The translations under genes were made by a program, and so were the position numbers. A DNA stretch of 64,000 nt from Alphaproteobacteria bacterium (GTDB lineage: Bacteria > Pseudomonadota > Alphaproteobacteria > UBA7985 > JAUIBT01). Shown one piece after another: positions 36,774 to 45,183 of the stretch; position 1 is the stretch's first letter, and every line of letters starts with the position of its first letter. The notes under the pieces are model-generated. The model searched no databases, was not told the origin of the DNA, and saw nothing but the letters and a program-made list of their open reading frames with translations. The DNA is taken from NCBI GenBank assembly GCA_030428255.1, contig JAUIBT010000012.1, positions 1-64,000 of the forward strand, in the 5' to 3' direction.

Positions 36774-39071
36774 ATGCGGAAGCCATTGCTGAATACCACA
36801 ATGCTTTCCAGCCTCTTCGTAACCTTGGGGTTAAGTTTACCCGCGCTAGCGAACGACAATGTCGTCACTACCTCAGTCAATGGTACGGATTCTTACATCA
36901 GCGGTCGCATTGGAGCCTCGGGCAACGGCATCAATTCGACCTTCGGTGCAGGACAAACCTATCACTTTGAAATCGAGGGCAACGGTTACAGTGTCGGCTA
37001 TGTCTTGTCAGACAACCCCGACATCATTGTCAACGAGGCTACGATCGAGGACACCTCGGGCGATAACCGCTATGAGATCAGCACTCAAGGCGGCAACGAT
37101 GTGTTTCAAAATACCAGCACAGGAAACTTGCAGGGCCAAATTCACCTGGGTGACGGCGCGGACTCTGATACATTCTTGCTGAACGGTAACCCGGCGAACG
37201 TCGGCGACGAGGCACTGATCAACGGCGGTCTGGGCGGCAACGACATCCTGGCGCTTGGCGGAGCCAGCAATGGTAGCATCTACGTCTTGAACGCCAGCGA
37301 TCTGCTGCACATGATCGAATTTGAAGATCTAGAGCAGCGTTCGGGCACTTGGTACACCTCAGCCAACTTGTCCTTTGACAGCCTGACCGTCTCAGGTGGG
37401 CAACTGACCTTGGACGGCACCTCAAACGGCATAAACTTGGTCAGCGTTGACCACGGATCCCTGGTGGTTGACGGCGTTTTGACCACCACCAACGACCTGG
37501 TGATCAACTCAAGCGACACGACCTTGGGCCGCCTGAACGGCACCGGCCTTATTCACGGCAATGTGGTCAACCGCGGCAGCGTCTCGCCAGCCACCCATGG
37601 CACCATTGGCACGCTGACCATCGACGGCGACTACACCGCGACCGCCAATTCCATCCTGCATCTTGATATTGACGCAGCCGTCGGCAAGGGCGATCAGTTG
37701 ATCGTCAATCGAGACCTGTTGATCAATCCCGACGCCAAGTTGCAAATCAACACCCTCAGCGCGCCGTTGGAAGATCAGACCTTTGTTATGATCTTGGCCG
37801 ATGTGTCTGGCACCACGACTGGCCGATTTGATCTGACCACGCCGCTGGGCGATTCTTATAACCTGATCTACGACGACGACACGCAGAACATCTTGCTGAC
37901 GGTCGGCGAAAAGCTGGTGCCTGTGGTGGTCTCGCCCGACACGGAAGAAGAAACGCTGGTATCGCGCAAAATTCTGGGTTCGGACAAGGTTCGCAATCAG
38001 CTTATTACTGAGCCCAATGGAGCCAACGTCGCTGCGGCGCTGGCTGCTGGCTTGGTGCCCGAGCATGAATTGGCGCTGCTAACGCCAGAGTTCTATGTGT
38101 CTGTCTACCAGGCCAACGCCAACGCTGGCGTCAGCGCCGGTCGCTATCTGATTGAACGGATTGATGATCGCGAACACTGCGGTACCCTGGAGGGCGCGGG
38201 TCAAGAAAACTGTCGCCAACTGGCCGACGGTATGAACATCTGGGGCAGCCTGGACGCTGATCTGGGCAAGTTCGATGACCGCGAGCATATGGACGTTGAC
38301 TACCAGTTGTACCGCGCCATGTTTGGCATGGATCAGCGGATTGGCAATTCGACCTTGGGCATTGCGGCAGGCTACGGCTTTGGCACCGGCAACGAGGATA
38401 ACTTTGGCAACTACAACGCACACTTTGCTCATGCAGGTGCATACGTCAGCCAGCACGTTACCTATTTCAACCTGGATGCGGCCTTGGGCTACACCTTTGG
38501 CTGGGGCGAGGGCAATCGCACGATCAACCGGATCGTCGGCAATCCCTTGAACCAGACCTACACCGGCTCTATCCAGTCGCATTCGGCGACCGCCATGGCA
38601 CGTGTGACCCAAGAATATCAAGCCGAGAATGGCTATGAGTTCCAGCCTCAGGCAGGCATTGAGTACCACCTGGCGTCTTATGCTGACATGCAAGAGAGCG
38701 CGGGCGGAGCTTATTCAGCGCTGGGCCTGAACATTGACAATTGGACCCACGACCAGCTCAGCGGTTTCGCTGGTGCCGAGGTGCGCAAGGCCTTTGAGTC
38801 TGGCGACACCATCTTCATTCCAGAGCTGCGCGGTTTGGCCCGTTACATGATGCTGGGCTCGGACATTTCTGTACCGGCCGCCTTTACGCTGGACCCCGGC
38901 AACACGGCCTTCTCCAAGAGTGCCAAGCTGCCGCAAGCCACCTTTACCGTCGGCGGCGGGGTCAACGTTGAAGCGCGGGGGGCCCTGACCTTCTTCACTG
39001 ACTACGATTTCACCTTTGGCGACGAATCTTACCAGCACGATCTGCGCGGTGGGTTGCGCGTAAAGTTCTAA
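36774..39071 (+). CDS. Classical autotransporter (type Va), short passenger
   Basis: The 765-residue protein has a signal peptide (cleavage after ALA, residue 26), a passenger of about 450 residues rich in Gly/Asn/Asp/Thr with a PATR-type stem ('GSVSPATHGTIGTLTIDGDY'), and a C-terminal 12-strand-type barrel from about residue 485 ('IWGSLDADLGKFDDREH') ending in Phe, as outer-membrane proteins do. Two Cys (in 'EHCGTLEGAGQENC') lie just before the barrel. No protease or lipase motif is seen in the passenger. The start at 36774 has GGAG 8 bases upstream. A repeat-like adhesin role is possible but not shown. Confidence 0.9.
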   Translation: MRKPLLNTTMLSSLFVTLGLSLPALANDNVVTTSVNGTDSYISGRIGASGNGINSTFGAGQTYHFEIEGNGYSVGYVLSDNPDIIVNEATIEDTSGDNRYEISTQGGNDVFQNTSTGNLQGQIHLGDGADSDTFLLNGNPANVGDEALINGGLGGNDILALGGASNGSIYVLNASDLLHMIEFEDLEQRSGTWYTSANLSFDSLTVSGGQLTLDGTSNGINLVSVDHGSLVVDGVLTTTNDLVINSSDTTLGRLNGTGLIHGNVVNRGSVSPATHGTIGTLTIDGDYTATANSILHLDIDAAVGKGDQLIVNRDLLINPDAKLQINTLSAPLEDQTFVMILADVSGTTTGRFDLTTPLGDSYNLIYDDDTQNILLTVGEKLVPVVVSPDTEEETLVSRKILGSDKVRNQLITEPNGANVAAALAAGLVPEHELALLTPEFYVSVYQANANAGVSAGRYLIERIDDREHCGTLEGAGQENCRQLADGMNIWGSLDADLGKFDDREHMDVDYQLYRAMFGMDQRIGNSTLGIAAGYGFGTGNEDNFGNYNAHFAHAGAYVSQHVTYFNLDAALGYTFGWGEGNRTINRIVGNPLNQTYTGSIQSHSATAMARVTQEYQAENGYEFQPQAGIEYHLASYADMQESAGGAYSALGLNIDNWTHDQLSGFAGAEVRKAFESGDTIFIPELRGLARYMMLGSDISVPAAFTLDPGNTAFSKSAKLPQATFTVGGGVNVEARGALTFFTDYDFTFGDESYQHDLRGGLRVKF

Positions 39072-39653
39072 ATCCGGTGCGTGAGCGTCGCGCCTAGCTG
39101 ACCGAGCGCCCTGCGCACAGGCGTGATAGCCCGCGTCAAAACCAAGCGGCGATATCAGCGTCTCGCAATCAGATTTGCAGACCGTGGCGGTGGCGCAGAG
39201 TGTTGGCCGCGCTGCCTTCGTTGACCCAGCAAGCCTTATGCCCAAGGCCTGTAGGAGAAAGCTCCACGACTGCACAAGCGTGGCTTGCCCGCGTAGCCAA
39301 CACAAATCTCCAAACTCTTGCCGCCTGTGATGTCACATTGCAGGCGGTATTTTTGTTGTGGGTGGTTGTCCTCCGCGCACCGCTTCCTCGTTTAAGGCCG
39401 TCGCCCGCGTTGCAAGGCCAGCGTTGGCCTGTTTTAAGGCCCAAGAGCGCTGCTTGCGACGATGGGCAGGAAGCACCGCGTCGGTCACAGGATCATGCGC
39501 ACGCCGCGCCGCTGTGACCGGTCTGCCGTTCAATTTGTCGTGGCAATGCAAGTCGAAGCAAAGCTTTGCACACCATGGGGCGACTCGGCTTTGGGATTAG
39601 GCCTGCCTGCCCTGCCGACGCTAGGCGGGTTTCCAGCCAGAATTGCTCAGGCG
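39072..39653. other. Spacer downstream of the autotransporter
   Basis: About 580 bases between two convergent genes. It contains the terminator at 39321-39354; several short open frames cross it but none has a ribosome-binding site or a recognisable product. Confidence 0.5.
39321..39354 (+). terminator. Intrinsic terminator, probably of the autotransporter transcript
   Basis: CCGCCTG (39321-39327) pairs with CAGGCGG (39341-39347); the 13-base loop can pair further (TGA/TCA). TATTTTT follows. It is about 250 bases after the autotransporter stop, with no other plus-strand gene between. Confidence 0.75.
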
Positions 39654-40763
39654 TTAGCGGCCTTGCGCGCTGATCCCAGGGACATGCGCTTGAGGCCAAT
39701 TAACGATCGGCATGAAATACCAAGAAAGTCCGTCGAAATACCAATAACCTTGCGGCTGAGGCCGGGGTTGCGGCGGTGGAGCTGGCGGGCGGGCGGGTTG
39801 CCAGGGCCGAACTTCTACAATCTGCAACAGTCCCGTCGGCAGCAAGCGTGCCTTTATCAAGGCCGGTCCTTGGTCGGCGATGACCCTGGGGTGATCTTGG
39901 GCCGGCACCCGCAGGCGGGCAATATCGCTGGACACGACCAGGGCACCGCCGTCGCGCTGGTAGGAGCCTTCTAGCTCGACCTCCAGCGGGCGGTCTTGCT
40001 TCAAGGCCTCGCCGATGGGGTCGATGTCGAAGCTGATCACCACCAAGGTTCCGTCCGGGCGCATCTTGCCTTCGACCCGCACCTGCCGACCCAAAACGTC
40101 AGTGCGCATGAACGGCATGCCACGGGTGGCTTTGCGGCTCAGCACGATGGGCTGGCCGCCGACCAAAAAGCGTGAGGTCCCGGCTTCAAGCGACAAGATT
40201 CCGGAGACGGCGACAACAGGTGGTGGGGCGATAACCTCCAGCGCGCCGAGCAACAGATCCGAATCGCCGATCTGGATGGCATCCACCGCGACCCATTGGC
40301 CGGGCTGCAAAGCCGCCATCTTGGCCTCGACCCTTGCCTTTGTCGGGCCCTCCAGCGCGCCTACCAGACGCTTCCGGAGCAAGGTTAGGTGCTGGCCGTC
40401 GCTTCCAACCTGGCCCGTCAGCTTGGGTAGCGCGCGCAATTCGACCGCTTGCAGGCCTTGGTCGGTTTTGTGAACTTTGATCAAGACCCGCTGTCCGCGT
40501 TGCAGGCTTTGACCGCTGCGAGCATCCTTCAACTGGTCTGGTCGGACTTGGATTCGCAGCTCGTTGACAATCACCGAGCCAAACTCGGTCACCGTACCAA
40601 CAACCCCCAAGTTCGGCACAGCACCCGGTGCGCCCGTCCCGATGATGCCGCCAGATTGGCTCAGAGCGCCGGGCGCAATCGCAGCGGCCAGCAGCAGGGC
40701 GCAGAGCGTCGTGAGGCCAGCACGCAGGTGAGGGAAGAAGGAAAGCGGGGCGAGCCTGGTCAA
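39654..40763 (-). CDS. DUF5666-type exported protein
   Basis: An exported protein of about 369 residues built of repeated small beta domains that I recognise as DUF5666-like ('VVGTVTEFGSVIVNELRIQV', 'LVGQ' type strands, 'VEGKMRPDGTLVVISFDI'). Function unknown. The C-terminus is Pro-rich and ends in an aromatic 'YWYFDGLSWYFMP' patch. I place the start at a TTG (40761-40763): GAGAGGA lies 7 bases upstream and the protein then begins with a good signal peptide. The frame is open to an upstream ATG at 40901 but that would overlap the DUF6502 gene by 77 bases. Confidence 0.7.
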   Translation of the reverse strand: MTRLAPLSFFPHLRAGLTTLCALLLAAAIAPGALSQSGGIIGTGAPGAVPNLGVVGTVTEFGSVIVNELRIQVRPDQLKDARSGQSLQRGQRVLIKVHKTDQGLQAVELRALPKLTGQVGSDGQHLTLLRKRLVGALEGPTKARVEAKMAALQPGQWVAVDAIQIGDSDLLLGALEVIAPPPVVAVSGILSLEAGTSRFLVGGQPIVLSRKATRGMPFMRTDVLGRQVRVEGKMRPDGTLVVISFDIDPIGEALKQDRPLEVELEGSYQRDGGALVVSSDIARLRVPAQDHPRVIADQGPALIKARLLPTGLLQIVEVRPWQPARPPAPPPQPRPQPQGYWYFDGLSWYFMPIVNWPQAHVPGISAQGR

Positions 40764-40824
40764 AGAGGCGTCCTCTCTTGCTATGCAAACAGGATGATCA
40801 AGTGGAAACAGGTGTAACCTGTCA

Positions 40825-41700
40825 CTATTTTTTGCGGCCTTTTGTGGGCTTGGCAAGTGCTGTGGCATCTTGCGTCGCTTCGCTATGGACGAAGGCCCCA
40901 TACAGCAGGTAGCCGGATTTGTCGTCTTGATCGCGATCTTGCAACGCCAGCTCGTTGGCGCGGCGGTTCAGGCGGTTCAGCAAATCTTCTGATTCCTGTT
41001 CGGCCAGGCGTTTCAGCTCTACCACCGATGCTTTGGACATGCGGTCATAGACAATCGCGCGCTCAAAGTGGCGCTCTCGTTCGTCAAAGGTGTTAGCAAT
41101 CGCGGTCTCCATGTGGCCACCGACGATGTGCGACAGGGCTTGCAGGCCCGAGAGTTGGTCTTGTTGGGCGACCGGGTCCACGTCCTGAAGATAAAGCCGT
41201 TCCTGGCTGTTGGGAGCGGCGGGGTCCGGAAGGCGCAGAATCAACCCGCGGGCTTCAAACTCGCTGAGTACGGCGCTGGGGTGAACATCGCGGCTGAGCG
41301 TGGCCACCAAGCTGTAGAAGCTAACGACGTCTGGGTCTTCGCTTTCGCGGGGTAAGCTGCGCGGGCCACCGCGATCATCCAACAGGGTCGGATTGTTGCG
41401 CCACTCAGAAAGAACCGCTGCGACCAGCGGCACCTTGTCCGCAGGCGGCAAGGCGTCCTCAGCCATCAGTATCCGTAAATCGCGGCGATGCACGCCTGTA
41501 AGGAGGTAGAGCTGGCTCAAGGTGAGTTTGCGCCCACCTCTGGTCAAGATCTGAGAGGCGGCTTCGACGTAGGCAGCTTTGAGAATCGGCAAGAACAACG
41601 GCAGCGTCAGGCCCATGCGCACCATGCCACGCAACAGCGGCACCAACAGGCGAAGCAGCGCGGTTTGTAAGGCATGTGATGGCGGGTCACCGAGGAACAC
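40825..41700 (-). CDS. DUF6502 family protein
   Basis: A 291-residue soluble protein that looks like the DUF6502 family. An N-terminal segment is amphipathic ('MVRMGLTLPLFLPILKAAYV'), followed by a helix-turn-helix-like stretch ('RKLTLSQLYLLTGVHRRDLRIL', about 57-78). The C-terminal part is highly charged. It lies 61 bases upstream of the DUF5666-type gene on the same strand, an association I recall from other proteobacteria, so it may regulate it. The DNA-binding role is inferred from the HTH-like segment. Confidence 0.7.
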   Translation of the reverse strand: MFLGDPPSHALQTALLRLLVPLLRGMVRMGLTLPLFLPILKAAYVEAASQILTRGGRKLTLSQLYLLTGVHRRDLRILMAEDALPPADKVPLVAAVLSEWRNNPTLLDDRGGPRSLPRESEDPDVVSFYSLVATLSRDVHPSAVLSEFEARGLILRLPDPAAPNSQERLYLQDVDPVAQQDQLSGLQALSHIVGGHMETAIANTFDERERHFERAIVYDRMSKASVVELKRLAEQESEDLLNRLNRRANELALQDRDQDDKSGYLLYGAFVHSEATQDATALAKPTKGRKK

Positions 41701-41791
41701 GGAGTCACTCTTTGCGAAGACTAAAGGGGGTAGGCAGACGGCGTTTGCAATCTGCGATCAACGAAGGATTACCATTAGCACAAAATGTTAC

Positions 41792-41991
41792 AAATTCCCA
41801 TTTACTTTTTGATCTAGATCGCTCACGGGGGTTTTGACAGAGATTCTCGGGCTATTGAGTGCCGAACGTGTCCTCCAGAAAGGCGAACATTGCACGCAAC
41901 GGTTGCAAAATGGGAAGACTCGGGCGGAAACACGAAACCAATAGGTTTCGCAAAGGTAAGGATGACGTCTCACTAAAGTAAATGGGAATTT
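41792..41991. mobile_element. 200-bp segment bounded by perfect 17-bp inverted repeats (MITE-like)
   Basis: AAATTCCCATTTACTTT (41792-41808) and its exact reverse complement (41975-41991) bound 200 bases. Inside are further hairpins: CGAAACC-AATA-GGTTTCG (41933-41950) and GCAAC-G-GTTGC (41896-41906). No transposase is encoded. I find no clear target-site duplication at the ends. A miniature inverted-repeat element or a structured RNA are both possible. Confidence 0.5.
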
Positions 41992-42024
41992 ATCCCTTTT
42001 TTTGCGGTTTGAACGTATTTATGC

Positions 42025-42153
42025 TTGACCTGAAGGTATAAAGCGTGTCTCTTACGTATAGCTTTTGGGTTGGTGACCAACCGGAAGCACCCCGATCGCT
42101 TACTCTATGAAACGGTACTTCAGGCCGTCGCTACCCGCGACGGTCTTTTTTTT
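42025..42153 (+). ncRNA. Candidate small RNA ending in an orphan terminator
   Basis: A plus-strand intrinsic terminator (CCGTCGC 42125-42131, GCGACGG 42137-42143, eight T at 42146-42153) has no plus-strand gene upstream for 3 kb; both nearest genes run the other way. Before it is a hairpin GGTTGG-TGA-CCAACC (42068-42082). A -35-like CTTGAC lies at 42024-42029, but I cannot place a good -10. The 5' end is therefore a guess (about 42040-42065). The terminator is certain; the RNA is inferred from it. Confidence 0.55.
42125..42153 (+). terminator. Intrinsic terminator not belonging to any gene
   Basis: Seven-base-pair GC-rich stem with a 5-base loop followed by TC and eight T residues. It works only in the plus direction. 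No plus-strand protein gene lies upstream within the island. Confidence 0.9.
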
Positions 42154-42237
42154 GCCCAGGCTTTTTGTGTCGGCAGAGGGCTGTGTCAGCCGCGGCCGAG
42201 ACCCAGCCCCCAGTTCCCAGTCCCCACCCGGAAGCAC

Positions 42238-42267
42238 AAAAAAACCGGGGCCGCGCGGGCTCCCGGT
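42238..42267 (-). terminator. wbp operon terminator
   Basis: On the minus strand ACCGGG (42262-42267) pairs with CCCGGT (42244-42249), with further G/C pairing inside, and runs into seven T residues. It lies 56 bases after the aminotransferase stop. Confidence 0.85.
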
Positions 42268-42322
42268 CCTTGACTCTTGTCTGGATTGTTTGCCTGCGGC
42301 CCTTGGCAGGGCCTGCCAACGT

Positions 42323-43447
42323 CTACAAAGCCGCCTTCAACGCTGCGATGACCTGATCGCTGGTGGCCTCGTCCAGGTAAGGATGGAAGGGCAAGCTAAA
42401 GACGCTCTGGGCCGCCGCTTCAGAGGCGGGCAGGCCCTCAGGATCAATCAGCGCATCCTTATAGGCGGTCTGCTGGTGCAACGGACGCGGGTAGTAGACA
42501 ACGGTCGGCACACCGGCTTCTTTGGCTTTGGCCTGGATGGCAGCGCGGTCCTGGCCGTCTTGAACGCGCAGGGTGTACTGCGCCCAGACCGAGGACAGGC
42601 CTTCGGGCACATGCGGGGTGATGAAGCTGTTCGACAGGGCGTTGGTGTAGCGCTGAGCCACCACCTGGCGCGCGGCGATCTCATCAGCGTAGATGGCCAG
42701 CTTCTCCAGCAAGATCGCGGCTTGCAGCGTGTCCAAGCGCGAGTTTACGCCGATGCGCTCGTTATCGTACTTGTGGCTGCCCTTGCCGTGAACGCGCAGG
42801 CTGTCCATCAGCTTGGCCAGCTCCTCGTTGTCGGTGAATATGGCTCCGCCGTCGCCATAGCACCCCAGCGGCTTGGCCGGGAAAAAGGAGGTGGTGGTGA
42901 TATCCGCGATCGAGCCGGTGGTCTTGCCCTTGTAGACACCGCCAAAGCCCTGAGCACTGTCGCCAATGACCCACAGGCCTTCGCGCTTGGCGATGGCTTG
43001 GATGGCGTCGTAGTCCGCAGGCAGGCCGAACAGGTCAACCGGGATAATGCCCTTGGGCGTTAGGCCCTTGTCCTTGGCGTGCGCAATTGCGCGCTCCAAG
43101 CTGGCCGGGTCCATGTTGTAGGTGTCCAGATCGATATCGACGAACACCGGCTCTGCACCCATGACATAGACCGCCTCAGCCGTGGCGGCGAAGGTGAAGG
43201 AGGGGCAGAAGACCGCATCGCCTTTGCCCGCGCCCAGGGCCATGACCGCCAGTTGCAAGGCGTCGGTGCCGTTGGCGCAAGAAATACAGTACTTGGCACC
43301 ACAGAAATCGGCCAGTTGCTGTTCTAACTCTTTGACTTCGGGGCCCATGATGTACTTGCCGTGGCTCAAAACGGCTTGAATGCGGGCGTCGATCTTGTCC
43401 TTGATGCGCGCTTGTTGGGCGGCGAGGTCGATAAAGGCGATGCTCAT
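42323..43447 (-). CDS. wbpE: DegT/DnrJ/EryC1/StrS aminotransferase (WbpE-like)
   Basis: A PLP enzyme that adds the 3-amino group to a UDP-3-keto-hexuronate. The 374-residue protein has the family landmarks: 'CANGTDALQLAVMALG', 'CPSFTFAATAEAV', 'GDSAQGFGG' and the PLP-binding Lys192 in 'SFFPAKPLGCYGDGGA'. It is last of four linked genes (wbpA-wbpB-wbpD-wbpE) that together make UDP-2,3-diacetamido-2,3-dideoxy-glucuronate. The WbpE role is inferred from context; by sequence alone it is a sugar aminotransferase. It is followed by a strong terminator. Confidence 0.9.
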   Translation of the reverse strand: MSIAFIDLAAQQARIKDKIDARIQAVLSHGKYIMGPEVKELEQQLADFCGAKYCISCANGTDALQLAVMALGAGKGDAVFCPSFTFAATAEAVYVMGAEPVFVDIDLDTYNMDPASLERAIAHAKDKGLTPKGIIPVDLFGLPADYDAIQAIAKREGLWVIGDSAQGFGGVYKGKTTGSIADITTTSFFPAKPLGCYGDGGAIFTDNEELAKLMDSLRVHGKGSHKYDNERIGVNSRLDTLQAAILLEKLAIYADEIAARQVVAQRYTNALSNSFITPHVPEGLSSVWAQYTLRVQDGQDRAAIQAKAKEAGVPTVVYYPRPLHQQTAYKDALIDPEGLPASEAAAQSVFSLPFHPYLDEATSDQVIAALKAAL

Positions 43448-43531
43448 GGCTCTAATCCTTAGCGTAGGAAGGCGACTCAGGGGCCGCCCAAATTCGGGAG
43501 TGCTTAACGGGTCGTGATTGACGGGTGGCGC

Positions 43532-44131
43532 TTAGCCGTCAATCAGGCTCAAGCGGGTTTTGTCAGCGTTTTCTTGATAGCGCTCGCCCGTTCGAGGGCA
43601 GGTCAAATCATCGCCCAAGCGCTCGCCGCTGCGCGACACCCAGCCGATGCGGCGCGCAGGAACGCCCGCCATCAGCGCGTGGTCGGGCACGTCTTTGGTG
43701 ACAACGGCTCCGGCGGCCACCATGCAGTAGGCGCCCAGCGTATTGCCGCAAACGATGGTGGCATTGGCACCGATGGTGGCACCCTGCTTGACCAGCGTCG
43801 CTGCAAACTCGTCCTTGCGCTGTACGTGGGCGCGCGGCGTCAGCACATTGGTGAACACGCAAGATGGGCCGCAGAAGACATGATCTTCCAGCGTTACGCC
43901 CTTATACAGCGCCACATTGTTTTGAACCTTGCAGCCCTTGCCCATGGTGACATCGGGTCCGGCCATGACGTTTTGCCCCAGCGAGCAGTCCGCGCCGATG
44001 TGGGTGTTGGACAGCACGTGTACGAAGTGCCACAGCTTGGTGCCCGCGCCGATGCTGGTGTTGCCATCGACGTAAGCGCTTTCGTGCACAAAGGCGTCCG
44101 GGTGGACCTGGGCGGATGGATTGACGGGCAT
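43532..44131 (-). CDS. wbpD: UDP-3-amino-glucuronate N-acetyltransferase (WbpD-like)
   Basis: A left-handed beta-helix acetyltransferase that acetylates the 3-amino group of UDP-2-acetamido-3-amino-2,3-dideoxy-glucuronate. The 199 residues show hexapeptide repeats of the type V-x-G-x-x-S-I-G-A, an N-terminal 'HPDAFVHESAYVDGNTSIG', and a catalytic His region 'LWHFVHVLSNTHIG'. Its ATG follows the stop of the upstream oxidoreductase with zero spacing, so the genes are tightly coupled. Length is normal for WbpD. Confidence 0.9.
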   Translation of the reverse strand: MPVNPSAQVHPDAFVHESAYVDGNTSIGAGTKLWHFVHVLSNTHIGADCSLGQNVMAGPDVTMGKGCKVQNNVALYKGVTLEDHVFCGPSCVFTNVLTPRAHVQRKDEFAATLVKQGATIGANATIVCGNTLGAYCMVAAGAVVTKDVPDHALMAGVPARRIGWVSRSGERLGDDLTCPRTGERYQENADKTRLSLIDG

Positions 44132-45112
44132 CTAGGCGTCTCCCTTTAGGCTTGCTTGCAGCGCTTCTTCGCCCAACTGCAAGACCCGCAACACCGCCAG
44201 GCCCTCTTGCGCGTTGCTGCGCGGCTGCTGGCCTGCGGCGATGCAGTCGATAAAGTGCTGGCACTCGGCTTTCAGCGGATTGACTTGTTCGACCACCACA
44301 TAGTCGGGATCGGCCTTGCTGGGCACAGGGGCCAGGCCCTCGGCGCGCTGCAGACCATGGCGATAGATGGCGAGCTTCTTGTCCCACTCGGGGTTAGAAT
44401 CTTCAAACACCGCCATGCCCTTGTCACCGATCACCACCAAGCGCTGTTCCTTGAAAGGGTGATACCAGGAGATGTTGAAGTGGGCGCGCGCGCCAGAGGG
44501 AAAACGGCACTGGGCCGTACACCAATCAGCAATGCCGGGGGTGACTTGCGCGTTGCCTTGGGCGGTGACGCTGACCGGCTCCTCGCCGACCAGAGCCAAG
44601 ACCATCGAGATATCGTGCGGGGCAAAGGACCACCAAACATTCTCTTCCAGGCGGAACTTGCCCAGGCTCATGCGGTTGGAATAGATGTGCTGGATCGCTC
44701 CCAGCTCGCCCGCGTGCACCCGCGCGCGCAGTTCAGCGAAAATGGCGTGGTATTGCAGCAGGTGGCCAACCATCACCAGCTTACCGGTCTCTTGAGCGAC
44801 CTCAACCACTTCCTGGCCCTCCTCGACGGACAGCGCCAAGGGCTTTTCCATGAAGACGTGCTTGCCCGCGCGCATGGCTTGGATGGCCAAGCTGGCGTGG
44901 GTCACGGCAGGGGTGGCAAAGGACAGGGCGTCGATCTGCGGATCGGCCAGCACCTCGTTCAGGCTGCGCACCGGCACATCGTGCGCGGCGGACAGCTTGG
45001 CGGCTTGAGCCTCGTTAGGCTCGACGATGGCGGCCAGCGCGCCCAGTTGGGCGAAGTCGCGCACCAGGTTCTTGCCCCAGTAGCCGCAGCCGACGTGTGC
45101 GATTTTGGTCAT
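44132..45112 (-). CDS. wbpB: Gfo/Idh/MocA oxidoreductase (WbpB-like)
   Basis: An NAD-dependent sugar 3-dehydrogenase that oxidises UDP-GlcNAc-uronate at C3. The 326 residues have an N-terminal Rossmann motif 'HVGCGYWGKNLVRDF', and the EKP motif in 'HVFMEKPLALS' typical of the superfamily, followed by the alpha/beta substrate domain. The WbpB assignment rests on its place in the wbpA-B-D-E gene order. It ends immediately before the WbpD-like start and begins 71 bases after wbpA. Confidence 0.9.
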   Translation of the reverse strand: MTKIAHVGCGYWGKNLVRDFAQLGALAAIVEPNEAQAAKLSAAHDVPVRSLNEVLADPQIDALSFATPAVTHASLAIQAMRAGKHVFMEKPLALSVEEGQEVVEVAQETGKLVMVGHLLQYHAIFAELRARVHAGELGAIQHIYSNRMSLGKFRLEENVWWSFAPHDISMVLALVGEEPVSVTAQGNAQVTPGIADWCTAQCRFPSGARAHFNISWYHPFKEQRLVVIGDKGMAVFEDSNPEWDKKLAIYRHGLQRAEGLAPVPSKADPDYVVVEQVNPLKAECQHFIDCIAAGQQPRSNAQEGLAVLRVLQLGEEALQASLKGDA

Positions 45113-45183
45113 GTCTGCATTCCAAATAGTAAAGGGGCGCGTCGGTCGATGGCACGCCTGAACGAAGAGGACAAGGCTTGCGC

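Larger units (their letters stand above)
41701..42322. other. AT-rich non-coding island
   Basis: About 620 bases between the DUF6502 gene and the wbp operon, both on the minus strand. It holds a 200-bp inverted-repeat-bounded segment (41792-41991), a probable small-RNA locus ending in a plus-strand terminator (to 42153) and the minus-strand terminator of the wbp operon (42238-42267). No convincing protein gene is present. Confidence 0.7.

Noticed and set aside
41788-41973. 61-residue open frame (and a short frame ending in a LysR-like helix) inside the inverted-repeat segment
   Set aside because: No ribosome-binding site; the frames run through hairpins and the terminal repeat, and the resemblance to a regulator C-terminus is too weak to report as a pseudogene.
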